Counted from the first letter of the stretch, positions 1-8,230 are shown. The stretch is 49,841 nt of DNA from BMS3ABIN04 sp964553325 (GCA_964553325.1 CAZKKI010000004.1:1-49841); one strand, 5' to 3'. Made by a program: numbers and translations. Notes: generated by a model from the sequence alone, not told the origin.

Positions 1-55
1 TTGAATTTATCCCGTCGATTGATTAGATTAGAACCGGAAATATGTCATCGGCATA

Positions 56-1702
56 ATGAAAAGAATAGTTTTTTACATATTGTTTAGTTCCGTTTTGCTT
101 TTTGCAAATAAGCACGAAAAAGAACTTAAAGTTTTTAATCCTTCGCTTGTTCGTGCCGATTTACCCTTCGAAATTTCAGTGGTTACCGAATTTCCCGACA
201 ATTCCGATACATTGTTTTTTACCGTTCAACCGAACGAAAACATCACTTTGCGAAAAGTGGTATTAAGAACGTTCACGGATGAAAAGAGAATTAATTTCCA
301 TAAAAAATTAAATCCCGAAACCGGTTTGCCTGAATATCGGTTTGCAATTTTGTACGATGAAGTCAATACGAGCGAAGTCGAAAAATTTCAATTGGTAATG
401 AATGTTGGGGGCATAAGGAAAACAACGAAATTTACTTTTTCCGCTTACCCTAATCGAAAATCGGAAATCGATGAAAACGAAACTGTAAAATATGTCAAGG
501 ATATTGTTATAAATCCGTATAAAGTTCAGCGGCCTGCAGGAAAATCGGCACAACTAACCGGAAACTCGAATTTTGAAATCCGGCTGAAAAAAGCGGAAGA
601 AATCAAAAAATTGTTAGTGGAATTCTGGGCGAAATTCGATTCGCCCGAAGCGGAGTTTCTTACAATTAATAGTCCGGAAACCGACGAATCTTTATTCGGC
701 ATATCCGTCAATAAATTTCAATCGTTGGAAGTGGAAAACGGAAAGGAATTGGTATTCTTCAACAATTGCTTTATTTCGAGAAAAACATGGTACCACTTTT
801 CCGTGTTAAGCGATATGGAATTGCGCAAAGGTGAAATTTACGTAAACGACACTAAATTCTGTGAATTCGATTTCCCGGACGGCATTGAGTTGAAAACGCT
901 TTCCGTGAAATTTTCCAACAAAGAAACTAACGGTAAATATTTTATCGATTTATTGAAAATTTGGAATTTCGGTAACCGGATTGAAAATTCCTTTAAAGGA
1001 AAACATTTCTTGCATTACTCGGCCGATAGTTCCGAGGTTTTGCTCGACTTAAACTTCGACCGTAATTTCAGCGAAATGGATTTGGAAAACGAGTTAACCA
1101 AAATTTCTTTCGGTGGAATTCAAATCAAACGTTCCGATGCACCGATATTTTCCACTGTCCCAGATCTTAACGTGTCGATTTCCGAAGCGTATAATTCGAT
1201 CGAATGGGAAGAAACCGATTACAGTTTTGCCAAAACATTTATTTTGGAAAAATCCACCGACGGAATTTTATTTGATGAAGTTTACGAAGTTGAAGCCGAA
1301 AACGAACCGGGTAAAGCTTATTTTTATTCCGATTACAAGGAAGAAGATACGAAAATAGTTTTTTACCGCATTAAACAAATAAACACGGACGGCACCGTCA
1401 GTTATTCTCCTACGGTTAAAGTGGGACAAGCCGAGCACAAAGATTTTACGGTAGAACAAAACTATCCCAATCCGTTTAACCCGCTCACAACAATAAAAGT
1501 TGATGTGATTATTCCGGGGGAATACAAAATAATGGTGTACGATTTGGTCGGCAATACGGTTGCCGTTGTTCACGACGGATTTCTCAACGAAGGTTTACAT
1601 TCATTTGAATTCGACGGTTCGAATTTGCCTTCCGGAATTTACTTTTACGAAGTTGCAAGTCCCAAAACGAATTTAGTCTACAAGATGATTTTGGCTAAAT
1701 AA
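56..1702 (+). CDS. T9SS-sorted secreted protein with LamG-like region
   Basis: A 548-residue exported protein of unknown specific function. Residues 1-17 form a Lys-Arg start plus hydrophobic core typical of a Sec signal peptide. Residues about 165-310 look like a concanavalin/LamG jellyroll (the FWAKFD, WYHFSV and IYVND strands are in the usual order), and about 365-455 resemble a fibronectin-III-like sandwich. Residues 467-548 are a type IX sorting tail: it opens with NYPNPFNP and ends with the usual LPSGIYFYEV strand and a hydrophobic-Lys terminus. The family is exported by Sec to the periplasm, then moved across the outer membrane by T9SS with tail cleavage. The binding target cannot be read from the sequence. 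ATG start. The next gene follows after 61 bp. Confidence 0.85.
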   Translation: MKRIVFYILFSSVLLFANKHEKELKVFNPSLVRADLPFEISVVTEFPDNSDTLFFTVQPNENITLRKVVLRTFTDEKRINFHKKLNPETGLPEYRFAILYDEVNTSEVEKFQLVMNVGGIRKTTKFTFSAYPNRKSEIDENETVKYVKDIVINPYKVQRPAGKSAQLTGNSNFEIRLKKAEEIKKLLVEFWAKFDSPEAEFLTINSPETDESLFGISVNKFQSLEVENGKELVFFNNCFISRKTWYHFSVLSDMELRKGEIYVNDTKFCEFDFPDGIELKTLSVKFSNKETNGKYFIDLLKIWNFGNRIENSFKGKHFLHYSADSSEVLLDLNFDRNFSEMDLENELTKISFGGIQIKRSDAPIFSTVPDLNVSISEAYNSIEWEETDYSFAKTFILEKSTDGILFDEVYEVEAENEPGKAYFYSDYKEEDTKIVFYRIKQINTDGTVSYSPTVKVGQAEHKDFTVEQNYPNPFNPLTTIKVDVIIPGEYKIMVYDLVGNTVAVVHDGFLNEGLHSFEFDGSNLPSGIYFYEVASPKTNLVYKMILAK

Positions 1703-1763
1703 ATATTTTTGGTAACTTACCTTATTAAAATTCAAATAGTTCAATATATCCATCATTAAAACT

Positions 1764-3302
1764 ATGTTTTCTAAAGTTTATGCAAGCGCAACTTACGGGA
1801 TTGATGCGGTAATAATCGGTGTTGAAACCAATGCGGAAAAACAAATTCCGGGCTTTACGATAGTCGGTTTGCCCGATAGCGCCGTTAAAGAAAGTCGCGA
1901 AAGAGTAAGCGCGGCAATTAAAAACAGCGGCTACCAATTTCCTTTAAGAAAAATTACGGTAAATTTGGCTCCTGCCGATATTAAAAAAGAAGGTAGCTCG
2001 TTCGATTTACCGATAGCAATCGGAATACTCGCGGCAAACGAGGAATCGGATTTTAACTTTTTGGAAGATACTATTATTCTTGGTGAACTCTCGCTTGACG
2101 GTTCGCTGCGTAAAATTAAAGGCGCTCTATCGATTGCAGCCGAAGCAAAGAAAAGAGGTTTTAATAAATTGATTTTGCCTCAAGATTCTGCACGCGAGGC
2201 ATCGATAGTTGAGGGAATCGAAGTATACGGAATGAAAAGTTTAAACGAAGTAATTAATTTCCTAAACGGCAAACAAAATTTCGACCCGGTTTTTACCGAT
2301 AAAGACGAAATATTCTCGGAAGTAAATACTTATCATTTGGATTTTTCGGATGTAAAAGGTCAAGAAAATGTTAAACGTGCTTTGGAAATTGCAGCAGCCG
2401 GCGGACATAATATCTTAATGATTGGTCCGCCCGGTTCGGGTAAAACAATGCTCGCAAAAAGAATGCCTTCCATATTACCACCGCTTACTTTCGAAGAGGC
2501 TTTGGAAACAACAAAAATTCATTCGGTTGCGGGCATCTTACCAAAAGATAAGGCGTTAATTACCGAGCGACCTTTCCGCAGTCCGCACCATACCGTTTCC
2601 GATGCTGCTTTAATCGGCGGAGGTACTTTTCCCCGACCGGGCGAAGTTTCGTTTGCGCACCATGGTGTATTGTTTCTAGACGAATTGCCGGAGTTTAAAA
2701 AAAATGTTTTGGAAGTTTTACGGCAACCGTTAGAAGATTACAAAGTAACCATCAGCCGTTCGAAAATGTCTTTGGAATTCCCTGCGAATTTTATGCTTGC
2801 CGCCGCAATGAATCCTTGTCCTTGCGGGTATTATACAGATCCGACTCACGAATGTACTTGTACGGTTGGAATGATTCAAAAGTACATGTCGAAAATTTCC
2901 GGACCGTTGCTCGATAGAATCGATATTCATGTTGAAGTACCCGCGGTTAAGTACAAAGAACTTTCTTCCCATACGAAGGGTGAAACTTCGGCTGAGATTC
3001 GTAAAAGGGTTGTTACAGCGCGTAAAATTCAGCAAAAAAGATTCGAAAAGGAAAACCATATTTTTAATAATGCAGATATGGGTACGAAAGAAGTCCGCGA
3101 ATATTGTAAACTTGATACCGCCGGTTCCGAATTATTGAAGATGGCAATGACAAAACTCGGACTTTCGGCACGAGCCTACGACAGAATTCTAAAAGTTAGC
3201 AGAACAATTGCGGATTTGGAAGGTGAAGAAAATATTTTGCCTCGGCACGTTAGCGAGGCAATTCAATATCGCAGTCTCGATAGAGAATTGTGGAATCATT
3301 GA
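1764..3302 (+). CDS. comM: YifB/ComM family Mg-chelatase-like AAA+ ATPase
   Basis: A 512-residue ATPase of usual full length. Residues 1-170 are the ChlI-like N-terminal domain, which opens with the family pattern of a Tyr-Gly-rich strand and GLPDSAVKESRERV. The AAA+ core has Walker A GPPGSGKT at residues 221-228 and Walker B VLFLDE near residue 303. It is followed by a Cys-rich insert (NPCPCG and ECTC, about 350-366) and the Mg_chelatase C-terminal domain. ComM in naturally transformable Gammaproteobacteria is a hexameric helicase that drives branch migration of the incoming-DNA D-loop. A role in recombination or transformation here is inferred from that family. No other competence gene is in the window. 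Confidence 0.9.
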   Translation: MFSKVYASATYGIDAVIIGVETNAEKQIPGFTIVGLPDSAVKESRERVSAAIKNSGYQFPLRKITVNLAPADIKKEGSSFDLPIAIGILAANEESDFNFLEDTIILGELSLDGSLRKIKGALSIAAEAKKRGFNKLILPQDSAREASIVEGIEVYGMKSLNEVINFLNGKQNFDPVFTDKDEIFSEVNTYHLDFSDVKGQENVKRALEIAAAGGHNILMIGPPGSGKTMLAKRMPSILPPLTFEEALETTKIHSVAGILPKDKALITERPFRSPHHTVSDAALIGGGTFPRPGEVSFAHHGVLFLDELPEFKKNVLEVLRQPLEDYKVTISRSKMSLEFPANFMLAAAMNPCPCGYYTDPTHECTCTVGMIQKYMSKISGPLLDRIDIHVEVPAVKYKELSSHTKGETSAEIRKRVVTARKIQQKRFEKENHIFNNADMGTKEVREYCKLDTAGSELLKMAMTKLGLSARAYDRILKVSRTIADLEGEENILPRHVSEAIQYRSLDRELWNH

Positions 3303-3384
3303 ATAATTAAATAAATTGAACAAAATACCGTTTTTACGAAAATCGGTAAGTTACGGGAAAACCGATAATTATTAAAAGGAGAGA

Positions 3385-3412
3385 TTGACAAATGCCGGAT
3401 TTTCTTTATATT
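3385..3412 (+). promoter_or_regulatory. Sigma-70-type promoter candidate
   Basis: TTGACA at 3385-3390 and TATATT at 3407-3412 are separated by 16 bp in an AT-rich gap. Transcription would start near 3419 and leave a leader of about 50 nt before the small exported protein at 3471. The assignment rests on consensus match and position only. Confidence 0.4.
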
Positions 3413-3470
3413 TAATTTATTAAATGTATTGTTCGATAATAAATAAAAACATTTTATAAAAGGTTGAAAA

Positions 3471-3869
3471 GTGAACAAAAACAATTTTAATTTGCAAATT
3501 ATACTTTTATCGCTATTTCTGTTTTTAAGCATACAAGAAAGCGGAGTTTCAAAAACAGAGGATTTAAGCGGAGATAAACTTTTAGGAATAATTGCCATTG
3601 TAAACGGTTCCCAAATTGAATTGGAAGGTTACTGTATTTACGTTAAAGACGGAAAAGAAATTAAAGTGCGGTTGGCCAAAAACAACGCTTGGGGATGGAA
3701 TTTCCGGGGCGATTACATAAAGGAAGTGAAAATAAGAAAAGTTTCCGGCGACGCATCTTTTCGGTTGTTCATTATGGAAGGGGATAACTCCGCAAATGGA
3801 AAGACCGTATTCGAATCGGAATTAATTCGATCAGGTAAGGAAGTTGTTTATAAGCGGAAAAACAAATAA
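3471..3869 (+). CDS. Small exported protein, unknown function
   Basis: I do not recognise this 132-residue protein. It begins at a GTG preceded by AAAGG about 10 bp upstream. Residues about 8-24 are a strongly hydrophobic run after a basic-polar start, consistent with a signal peptide cleaved before the SKTEDL region. The mature part is about 105 residues and rich in Lys, Glu and beta-prone segments (YCIYVKDGKEIKVRLAK and WGWNFRGDYIKEVKIRK), suggesting a compact beta domain. There is no Cys lipobox and no sorting tail. A sigma-70-like promoter sits just upstream, so it may be transcribed alone. Confidence 0.65.
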   Translation: MNKNNFNLQIILLSLFLFLSIQESGVSKTEDLSGDKLLGIIAIVNGSQIELEGYCIYVKDGKEIKVRLAKNNAWGWNFRGDYIKEVKIRKVSGDASFRLFIMEGDNSANGKTVFESELIRSGKEVVYKRKNK

Positions 3870-4009
3870 GAATTTCTTGCGTTTTCAATTTGGCTTCTTA
3901 TTATTTGTCTTAAATTTTTATAAAATTAACTTGAACCGTACGGAACCGTTCTTTTAGAAAATAATCGGATGGTTTTTATCGTAATGTAAAATATCGGTTT
4001 ATAAGGTTT

Positions 4010-4546
4010 ATGAAAAAATTAATGATTTACATAATGTCTTTTTTTAACCTGCTTATTTTCGGGAGCGAAGAAGAAATTATCAGACCCACAAATAATTACA
4101 AAACTTATGTGGAAGGTGAAATTGTTGTGGGATTAACGAACTCCCTTTCGTTCGAAGAATTTTTGGATACCGTATTTCCGCTGGGTGAAATTAAAAATGT
4201 GGAAGTTAGCAATATCAATTATTCAACGGATTTGCCGGAAAATAAAAAAGAAATTTTGGAAAAATATCTTTCGCAATTCGATTTTATTGACCGGTATTCG
4301 AGAGTTAAATATTTGGAAGACGATAAAATGTGGAATATAGAATTCTGGATTTCAGGATTCGGCAAGGAAAACATTTCCGATTGGTATAAAATTGTTAAAG
4401 AATTAAATTTGAAACACATTCCCAACCGGTCGCAAAGTGTTTTATTAAGAGTGGAAAAAGGCAAAGAGAAATATTGGATAAATAAACTTTCCGCACTCAA
4501 ATTATTTCGCTACGTCGATTTGAATTATATTACTACCGTTTTTTAA
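4010..4546 (+). CDS. Exported protein resembling a subtilase prodomain
   Basis: A 178-residue protein with a hydrophobic N-terminus (residues 1-18, MKKLMIY then a Phe/Leu/Ile run) that looks like a signal peptide. The mature part has two segments that read like the prodomain layout of secreted S8 proteases. One is an opening GEIVVGL strand followed by a FEEFLD helix. The other is a closing VLLRVEKGKEKYW stretch, then a helix and LFRYVDLNYI, comparable to the usual strand that predicts residues aligned with adjacent sequence. There is no catalytic domain. It could be a stand-alone protease inhibitor or chaperone, but this is weak pattern similarity. The family is otherwise unrecognised. Confidence 0.6.
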   Translation: MKKLMIYIMSFFNLLIFGSEEEIIRPTNNYKTYVEGEIVVGLTNSLSFEEFLDTVFPLGEIKNVEVSNINYSTDLPENKKEILEKYLSQFDFIDRYSRVKYLEDDKMWNIEFWISGFGKENISDWYKIVKELNLKHIPNRSQSVLLRVEKGKEKYWINKLSALKLFRYVDLNYITTVF

Positions 4547-4611
4547 CCCGCCGATTATTTTTATTTATACAACATTCGAATAACTTAATAAACACTTTGG
4601 AAAAATATTTA

Positions 4612-4640
4612 TTGCCTCGAAAATTTTTGTGTTATATATT
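4612..4640 (+). promoter_or_regulatory. Sigma-70-type promoter candidate for LVIVD gene
   Basis: TTGCCT (4612-4617) and TATATT (4635-4640) are 17 bp apart. A start near 4647 would give a leader of about 100 nt containing the inverted repeat described at 4670-4745. Inferred from consensus and spacing. Confidence 0.4.
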
Positions 4641-4669
4641 GAATTTATAAATTTTCCCGTGTTCATTAA

Positions 4670-4745
4670 CGCCCCGATTTTAATAGTTTTATTTGAATAT
4701 AAATGATTTGATATAAAAAGAAATCAACTTATAAATCGGGAGGCG
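4670..4745 (+). promoter_or_regulatory. Leader inverted repeat covering the ribosome binding site
   Basis: CGCCCCGATTT at 4670-4680 can pair with AAATCGGGAGGCG at 4733-4745: 11 base pairs plus single unpaired bases opposite the extra A and G region. The second arm contains the Shine-Dalgarno GGGAGG of the gene starting at 4748. The 52-nt AT-rich loop holds a smaller TTGAT/ATCAA hairpin (4708-4727). The geometry would hide the ribosome binding site when folded. I do not recognise a known riboswitch. Confidence 0.4.
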
Positions 4746-4747
4746 TT

Positions 4748-6904
4748 ATGAAATCGCTCGTCACTATCCTGATGCTCTTTATCTTTTTATTTATAATTCC
4801 CCAATCTTTTTTTTCGCAAGAAAATTTCAATTGTCAATTAATCGGCGCTATAACAAACGGACCGACCGAAGACGTGGTAGTTAAAAACGATATTGCTTAT
4901 TTCGGTAACGGGACAAACTTAAGCGTAGTGGATTTTTCCGATCCGGCAAATCCTGTTGAAATTCTTAAAGAATCGATAAACGGAATAGTAATTGACCTGG
5001 AGCTTTACGGCGACAATGTTTATTCGGCGTCCAACAATAAAAATATTTTGATATTTGATATTACTCAACCGTTGAATTCGCCTCTCGAAATCGCCGAAAT
5101 TACCGGAAGCGTGCCGTTATTTGATTTGGAACTTCAAAATAACATTCTTTATGTTCTTAACTGGAAAGGATTTAAATTTTACGATGTGAATGATCCGGCT
5201 AACCCTGTCTTACTGGCCGAAAAAGATGTGGAACGGAATTACAAACATTTCAGCATAAGCGGAAATTATGCTTATGCAGTGGCATTTAACGACAGCCTAT
5301 ATGTGTGGGAAATGAGCGACCTTAACAATACCGCGTTGGTCAAAATTCAACCTGTGGAAATAAATACCAGTAATATAACGGTAAACGGAAATTATGCGTA
5401 CGTAACGTCTCCGTTCGGACTCAAAGTTGTGGATATTACCGATCCGCTGAATCCTTCGGTGCTTTCGAGTTATTCCCAAGGCGGTATGGATTTTGTCGTC
5501 GATAACAACCAAGGATATTTGTGTATGGGAGCTAATTATGTTCACTTATTCGATGTTACCGATCCGGCGAATTTGATTTACATAAATTCAATTTCGACCG
5601 AAGGACCTGCAAGGCATTCGGCTGCTGAAAACGGAAAGATTTATGTAGCAGAGGATTATCAAGGTGTAAGTATTACGGATGTATCGGATTTAAATAATCC
5701 GCAGTTGCTCGGTCGTTTCGATACGTGGGGAAGATCTACCGATGTAATAACGGACGGAAATTATCTTTACATTGCAAATGGTAACGACGGTTTAAGAATT
5801 TTGGATATCACCGATCCTGAAAATCCGGCACCGATTGGACTTGTAAATGTTAATGGTAACTTGGGGTATCTGGACAAGTTCGATAATGAAATTTATTCTT
5901 GTGAAAATACGTATAAAAAACTCAACATAATTGATGTTAGCAACCCGAGTTTGCCTGTTGTAACCACGGTTTGTAATATTAATAGTTTTATGAATGATAT
6001 CGCCGTAAACGACAGTTTGATTTTTATTTCCAGCAGGGATTCGGGTTTGGTTATTTACCGGCGGTCCGACTGTACGTCGAAATTGGGAAGTTATTCGACA
6101 GGTGTATCCGTTTGGTCTGCTCTTCCGCGCAATAATCTTTTGTACTTGATTGACGGGAACAAAATATTTTACGTGCTCGATATTTCCGATCCCGCGAACC
6201 CAGTTGAACTTGGTAATGTTGTTTTGCAAAGTACATCGTTGAAGATGGATATCGTCGGGGATACGGTTTTTGTGGCATCGTATTACGGCGGTTTAACCGC
6301 AGTCGATGTTTCCGATTCACAAAACCCGCAGGTAATTGGAAGTTATAACGAGGGATTTAGCGAAATGAGAGATGTAAAAGTGAATAACGGATTTGCTTAT
6401 GTGGCAAACGGTTATCACGGGTTAGCAGTTTTGGACGTAACGAATATCGATAGTATTTATCTAGCGGCTAATTACAATACATCTTTTAGTGCCCGGAGTA
6501 TCGATGTGAAAAACAATATGGCGTTTTTGGCGGACGATAACGGTGGAATTTATATTATAAGAAATGATGCTTCGACAAACATTACCGATAAAAGCGAACA
6601 CTTTCCGGTAAATTTCAATTTATCTCAAAATTATCCGAATCCATTTAATCCGGAAACCGTAATAAAATATTCTATTTTTGCCGGAGCTACAAACATTCAA
6701 GCGTCCGTAAATGTTTCCTTAAAAATTTTCGATGTTTTGGGTCGTGAAGTAGCAACGCTAGTAAGCGGGAAACAAACGGCCGGCGAGTACAGCGTTACTT
6801 TTAATACCAACTTGGTAAATCGTGAATTACCGAGCGGAATTTACTTTTATAAACTAAGGGCGAATGATTACATACAAGTACGGAAAATGGTTTTATTGAA
6901 GTAA
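4748..6904 (+). CDS. LVIVD-repeat beta-propeller T9SS cargo protein
   Basis: A 718-residue exported protein. Residues 1-24 are a signal peptide ending near FFSQEN. About twelve repeats of 40-50 residues follow, each closing with a variant of DxSDPxNPxxL (VVDFSDPANP, FYDVNDPANP, VVDITDPLNP, ILDITDPENP, VLDISDPANP). This is the LVIVD repeat, expected to fold as one or two beta-propellers on the cell surface. Residues 624-718 are a type IX sorting tail with NYPNPFNPET, FDVLGREVATLV and LPSGIYFYKL. The family is common in Ignavibacteria and its ligands are mostly unknown. A strong GGGAGG lies 4-5 bp before the ATG within an inverted repeat. Confidence 0.9.
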   Translation: MKSLVTILMLFIFLFIIPQSFFSQENFNCQLIGAITNGPTEDVVVKNDIAYFGNGTNLSVVDFSDPANPVEILKESINGIVIDLELYGDNVYSASNNKNILIFDITQPLNSPLEIAEITGSVPLFDLELQNNILYVLNWKGFKFYDVNDPANPVLLAEKDVERNYKHFSISGNYAYAVAFNDSLYVWEMSDLNNTALVKIQPVEINTSNITVNGNYAYVTSPFGLKVVDITDPLNPSVLSSYSQGGMDFVVDNNQGYLCMGANYVHLFDVTDPANLIYINSISTEGPARHSAAENGKIYVAEDYQGVSITDVSDLNNPQLLGRFDTWGRSTDVITDGNYLYIANGNDGLRILDITDPENPAPIGLVNVNGNLGYLDKFDNEIYSCENTYKKLNIIDVSNPSLPVVTTVCNINSFMNDIAVNDSLIFISSRDSGLVIYRRSDCTSKLGSYSTGVSVWSALPRNNLLYLIDGNKIFYVLDISDPANPVELGNVVLQSTSLKMDIVGDTVFVASYYGGLTAVDVSDSQNPQVIGSYNEGFSEMRDVKVNNGFAYVANGYHGLAVLDVTNIDSIYLAANYNTSFSARSIDVKNNMAFLADDNGGIYIIRNDASTNITDKSEHFPVNFNLSQNYPNPFNPETVIKYSIFAGATNIQASVNVSLKIFDVLGREVATLVSGKQTAGEYSVTFNTNLVNRELPSGIYFYKLRANDYIQVRKMVLLK

Positions 6905-6948
6905 TTTCACTAATTTGAAAAACTCAAGAATTAAATAGAGAGAAAAAC

Positions 6949-7716
6949 TTGGCGACGAAAACAATTTTTATGATTCACGGTATGTGGGGCGGAAAATGGT
7001 TGTGGGATAATTACGTCGAATTTTTTGAACGGAAAGGCTATAAATGTATCCCCACAACTCTACGTTACCACGATGTGGAACCGCATCAAAAACCCAACCC
7101 GGAACTGGGAACAACAGGTTTAACGGATTATGTGTCGGATTTGGAAAAGGAAATTTCGGAATTGGATGAAAAACCGATTATTATGGGTCATTCGATGGGC
7201 GGCTTACTTGCACAAATTCTAGGTAGCAAAGGCATGGGTGAAGCGTTGGTTTTATTAACACCCGCGGCACCGGCAGGAATTTGGGTTATTAAACCTTCCG
7301 TTTTGAAAAGTTTTTGGAGTGTACAAACGAAATGGGGTTTTTGGAAAAAGCCGATGCGTCAAACATTTAAGGAAGCCGCTTATTCCATGCTAAATTTGTT
7401 TCCACCTGAAGAGCAGAAAAAGGTTTATTCGAAATTTGTTTACGAGTCGGGTAAAGCAACCGTTCAAATTGGATATTGGTTCCTCGATTCTAACCGCTCT
7501 TCCGAAGTTGACGAAAGTAAAATAACCTGTCCGGTTCTCGTAGTTTCCGGTGGAAAAGATAGAATTACTCCTGCATCGGTTGTTCGCAAGGTAGCTGAAA
7601 AATATAAGTCTGTTTCAACTTACAAGGAATTTGAAAATCATGCTCATTGGGTAATAGGCGAACCCGGTTGGGAAGAAATTGCAAATTATGTAGCTGATTG
7701 GCTAAAACAATTATAA
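6949..7716 (+). CDS. Alpha/beta-hydrolase fold protein
   Basis: A 255-residue cytoplasmic hydrolase with no signal peptide. The oxyanion-hole segment is MIHGMWGG at the N-terminus. The nucleophile elbow is GHSMGG with Ser82, the acid is probably Asp204 in GGKDRITP, and the base is His231 or His233 in ENHAHW. The pattern fits a carboxylesterase or lysophospholipase-like enzyme; the substrate cannot be told. The start is TTG after an AGAGAGAAAAAC leader, chosen because MATKTIFMIHG is the natural first strand and the nearest in-frame ATG would remove it. The gene stands alone between the propeller protein and the tRNA cluster, with a hairpin downstream. Confidence 0.85.
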   Translation: MATKTIFMIHGMWGGKWLWDNYVEFFERKGYKCIPTTLRYHDVEPHQKPNPELGTTGLTDYVSDLEKEISELDEKPIIMGHSMGGLLAQILGSKGMGEALVLLTPAAPAGIWVIKPSVLKSFWSVQTKWGFWKKPMRQTFKEAAYSMLNLFPPEEQKKVYSKFVYESGKATVQIGYWFLDSNRSSEVDESKITCPVLVVSGGKDRITPASVVRKVAEKYKSVSTYKEFENHAHWVIGEPGWEEIANYVADWLKQL

Positions 7717-7725
7717 ATTCCTCAT

Positions 7726-7754
7726 CGGTTTTCGAAACCAAACCGGGATTTTTC
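7726..7754 (+). terminator. Possible intrinsic terminator after the hydrolase
   Basis: CGGTTT (7726-7731) pairs with AAACCG (7740-7745) across an 8-nt loop, followed by GGATTTTTC. The stem is short, but the T-rich tail and position 10 bp after the stop codon support termination. Confidence 0.4.
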
Positions 7755-7810
7755 TGTTAAAAGATTCGGATATAAAAAACAAAAAATATTTTTTTCTCTT
7801 GTCCGATTCC

Positions 7811-7841
7811 TTGCTTTTTTAAAAAATCCATTCTATTTTTG
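7811..7841 (+). promoter_or_regulatory. Bacteroidota-type promoter candidate for the tRNA cluster
   Basis: TATTTTTG at 7834-7841 matches the Bacteroidota -7 consensus TAnnTTTG exactly. TTGC at 7811-7814 lies 19 bp upstream, where the -33 TTTG element is expected. Start would be near 7848, giving a leader of about 27 nt before tRNA-Tyr for RNase P to remove. A sigma-70-like pair (TTGTTC 7842, TACAAT 7865, 17-bp spacer) overlaps but would start inside the tRNA, so it is less likely. Confidence 0.45.
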
Positions 7842-7874
7842 TTGTTCGTCTTTTATTTGATTGGTACAATTTTT

Positions 7875-7958
7875 GGGTGGACGCCGGAGTTGGAGAGCCG
7901 GGGCGGACTGTAAATCCGTTGGCGAACGCCTTTGGGGGTTCGAATCCCTCGCCACCCA
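7875..7958 (+). tRNA. tRNA-Tyr (GTA)
   Basis: An 84-nt class II tRNA. The acceptor pairs GGGTGG with CCACCC, and the seventh pair is an A-G mismatch. The anticodon arm GCGGA-CTGTAAA-TCCGT gives anticodon GTA. A long variable arm (GGCG/CGCC) is typical of bacterial tRNA-Tyr. The T arm is GGGGG-TTCGAAT-CCCTC and the discriminator base is A. CCA is not encoded; ACA follows the acceptor. Confidence 0.95.
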
Positions 7959-7967
7959 CAAATTTTT

Positions 7968-8040
7968 GCGGGGGTAACTCAATTGGTAGAGTCACAGCCT
8001 TCCAAGCTGTTGGTTGCGGGTTCGAGTCCCGTCTCCCGCT
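7968..8040 (+). tRNA. tRNA-Gly (TCC)
   Basis: A 73-nt tRNA 9 bp after tRNA-Tyr. Acceptor GCGGGGG pairs with CTCCCGC with one G-T pair. The anticodon loop CTTCCAA gives TCC, and the T arm contains GGTTCGAGTCC. The discriminator is T and CCA is not encoded. It is probably co-transcribed with tRNA-Tyr. Confidence 0.95.
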
Positions 8041-8085
8041 CAACTCGTTTTTCAGAGTTACCTTTTAGTTTTAATTTGTTTTTGT

Positions 8086-8110
8086 GGGCTGTACCAAGCC
8101 CTTTTATTTT
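8086..8110 (+). terminator. Hairpin with T-rich tail after tRNA-Gly
   Basis: GGGCT (8086-8090) pairs with AGCCC (8097-8101) around a 6-nt loop, followed by TTTTATTTT. It is a candidate terminator or processing signal for the Tyr-Gly transcript. Confidence 0.4.
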
Positions 8111-8111
8111 C

Positions 8112-8157
8112 GGATGAAATGCGAAATGTTTTAGTTCCGCTTTCATCCTTGTTTTTT
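8112..8157 (+). terminator. Strong hairpin and T-run just before tRNA-Thr
   Basis: GGATGAAA (8112-8119) pairs with TTTCATCC (8141-8148). An inner GCG/CGC pairing (8121-8123 with 8138-8140) extends the stem past one bulged T. TTGTTTTTT follows at once and ends one base before the tRNA. This is the classical shape of an intrinsic terminator or attenuator. I could not find a clear promoter between it and tRNA-Thr. Confidence 0.55.
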
Positions 8158-8230
8158 GCTGACGTAGCTCAGTCGGTAGAGCACATCCTTGGTAAGGATG
8201 AGGTCACCGGTTCAATCCCGGTCGTCAGCT
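8158..8230 (+). tRNA. tRNA-Thr (GGT)
   Basis: A 73-nt tRNA. Acceptor GCTGACG pairs perfectly with CGTCAGC. The anticodon arm CATCC-TTGGTAA-GGATG gives GGT, and the T arm has CCGG-TTCAATC-CCGG. Discriminator T, no encoded CCA. It lies 38 bp before rpmG, an arrangement close to the Thr-tuf-Trp-secE order of many bacteria but with rpmG in place of tuf. Confidence 0.95.

Noticed and set aside
1..26. Tail of an upstream gene ending in TAG at 24-26
   Set aside because: Only seven codons are visible, with no family evidence.
1704..1711. TATTTTTG -7 element as promoter of comM
   Set aside because: The box is an exact match, but the only TTTG upstream is 10 bp away, far too close for a -33 element.
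3350..3390. ATCGGT/ACCGAT hairpin after comM as a terminator
   Set aside because: The stem is 6 bp with a 13-nt loop and no T-run follows.
7842..7870. TTGTTC-17-TACAAT as the promoter of tRNA-Tyr
   Set aside because: Consensus and spacing are good, but transcription would begin at or inside the mature tRNA 5' end, leaving no leader; the element at 7811-7841 fits better.
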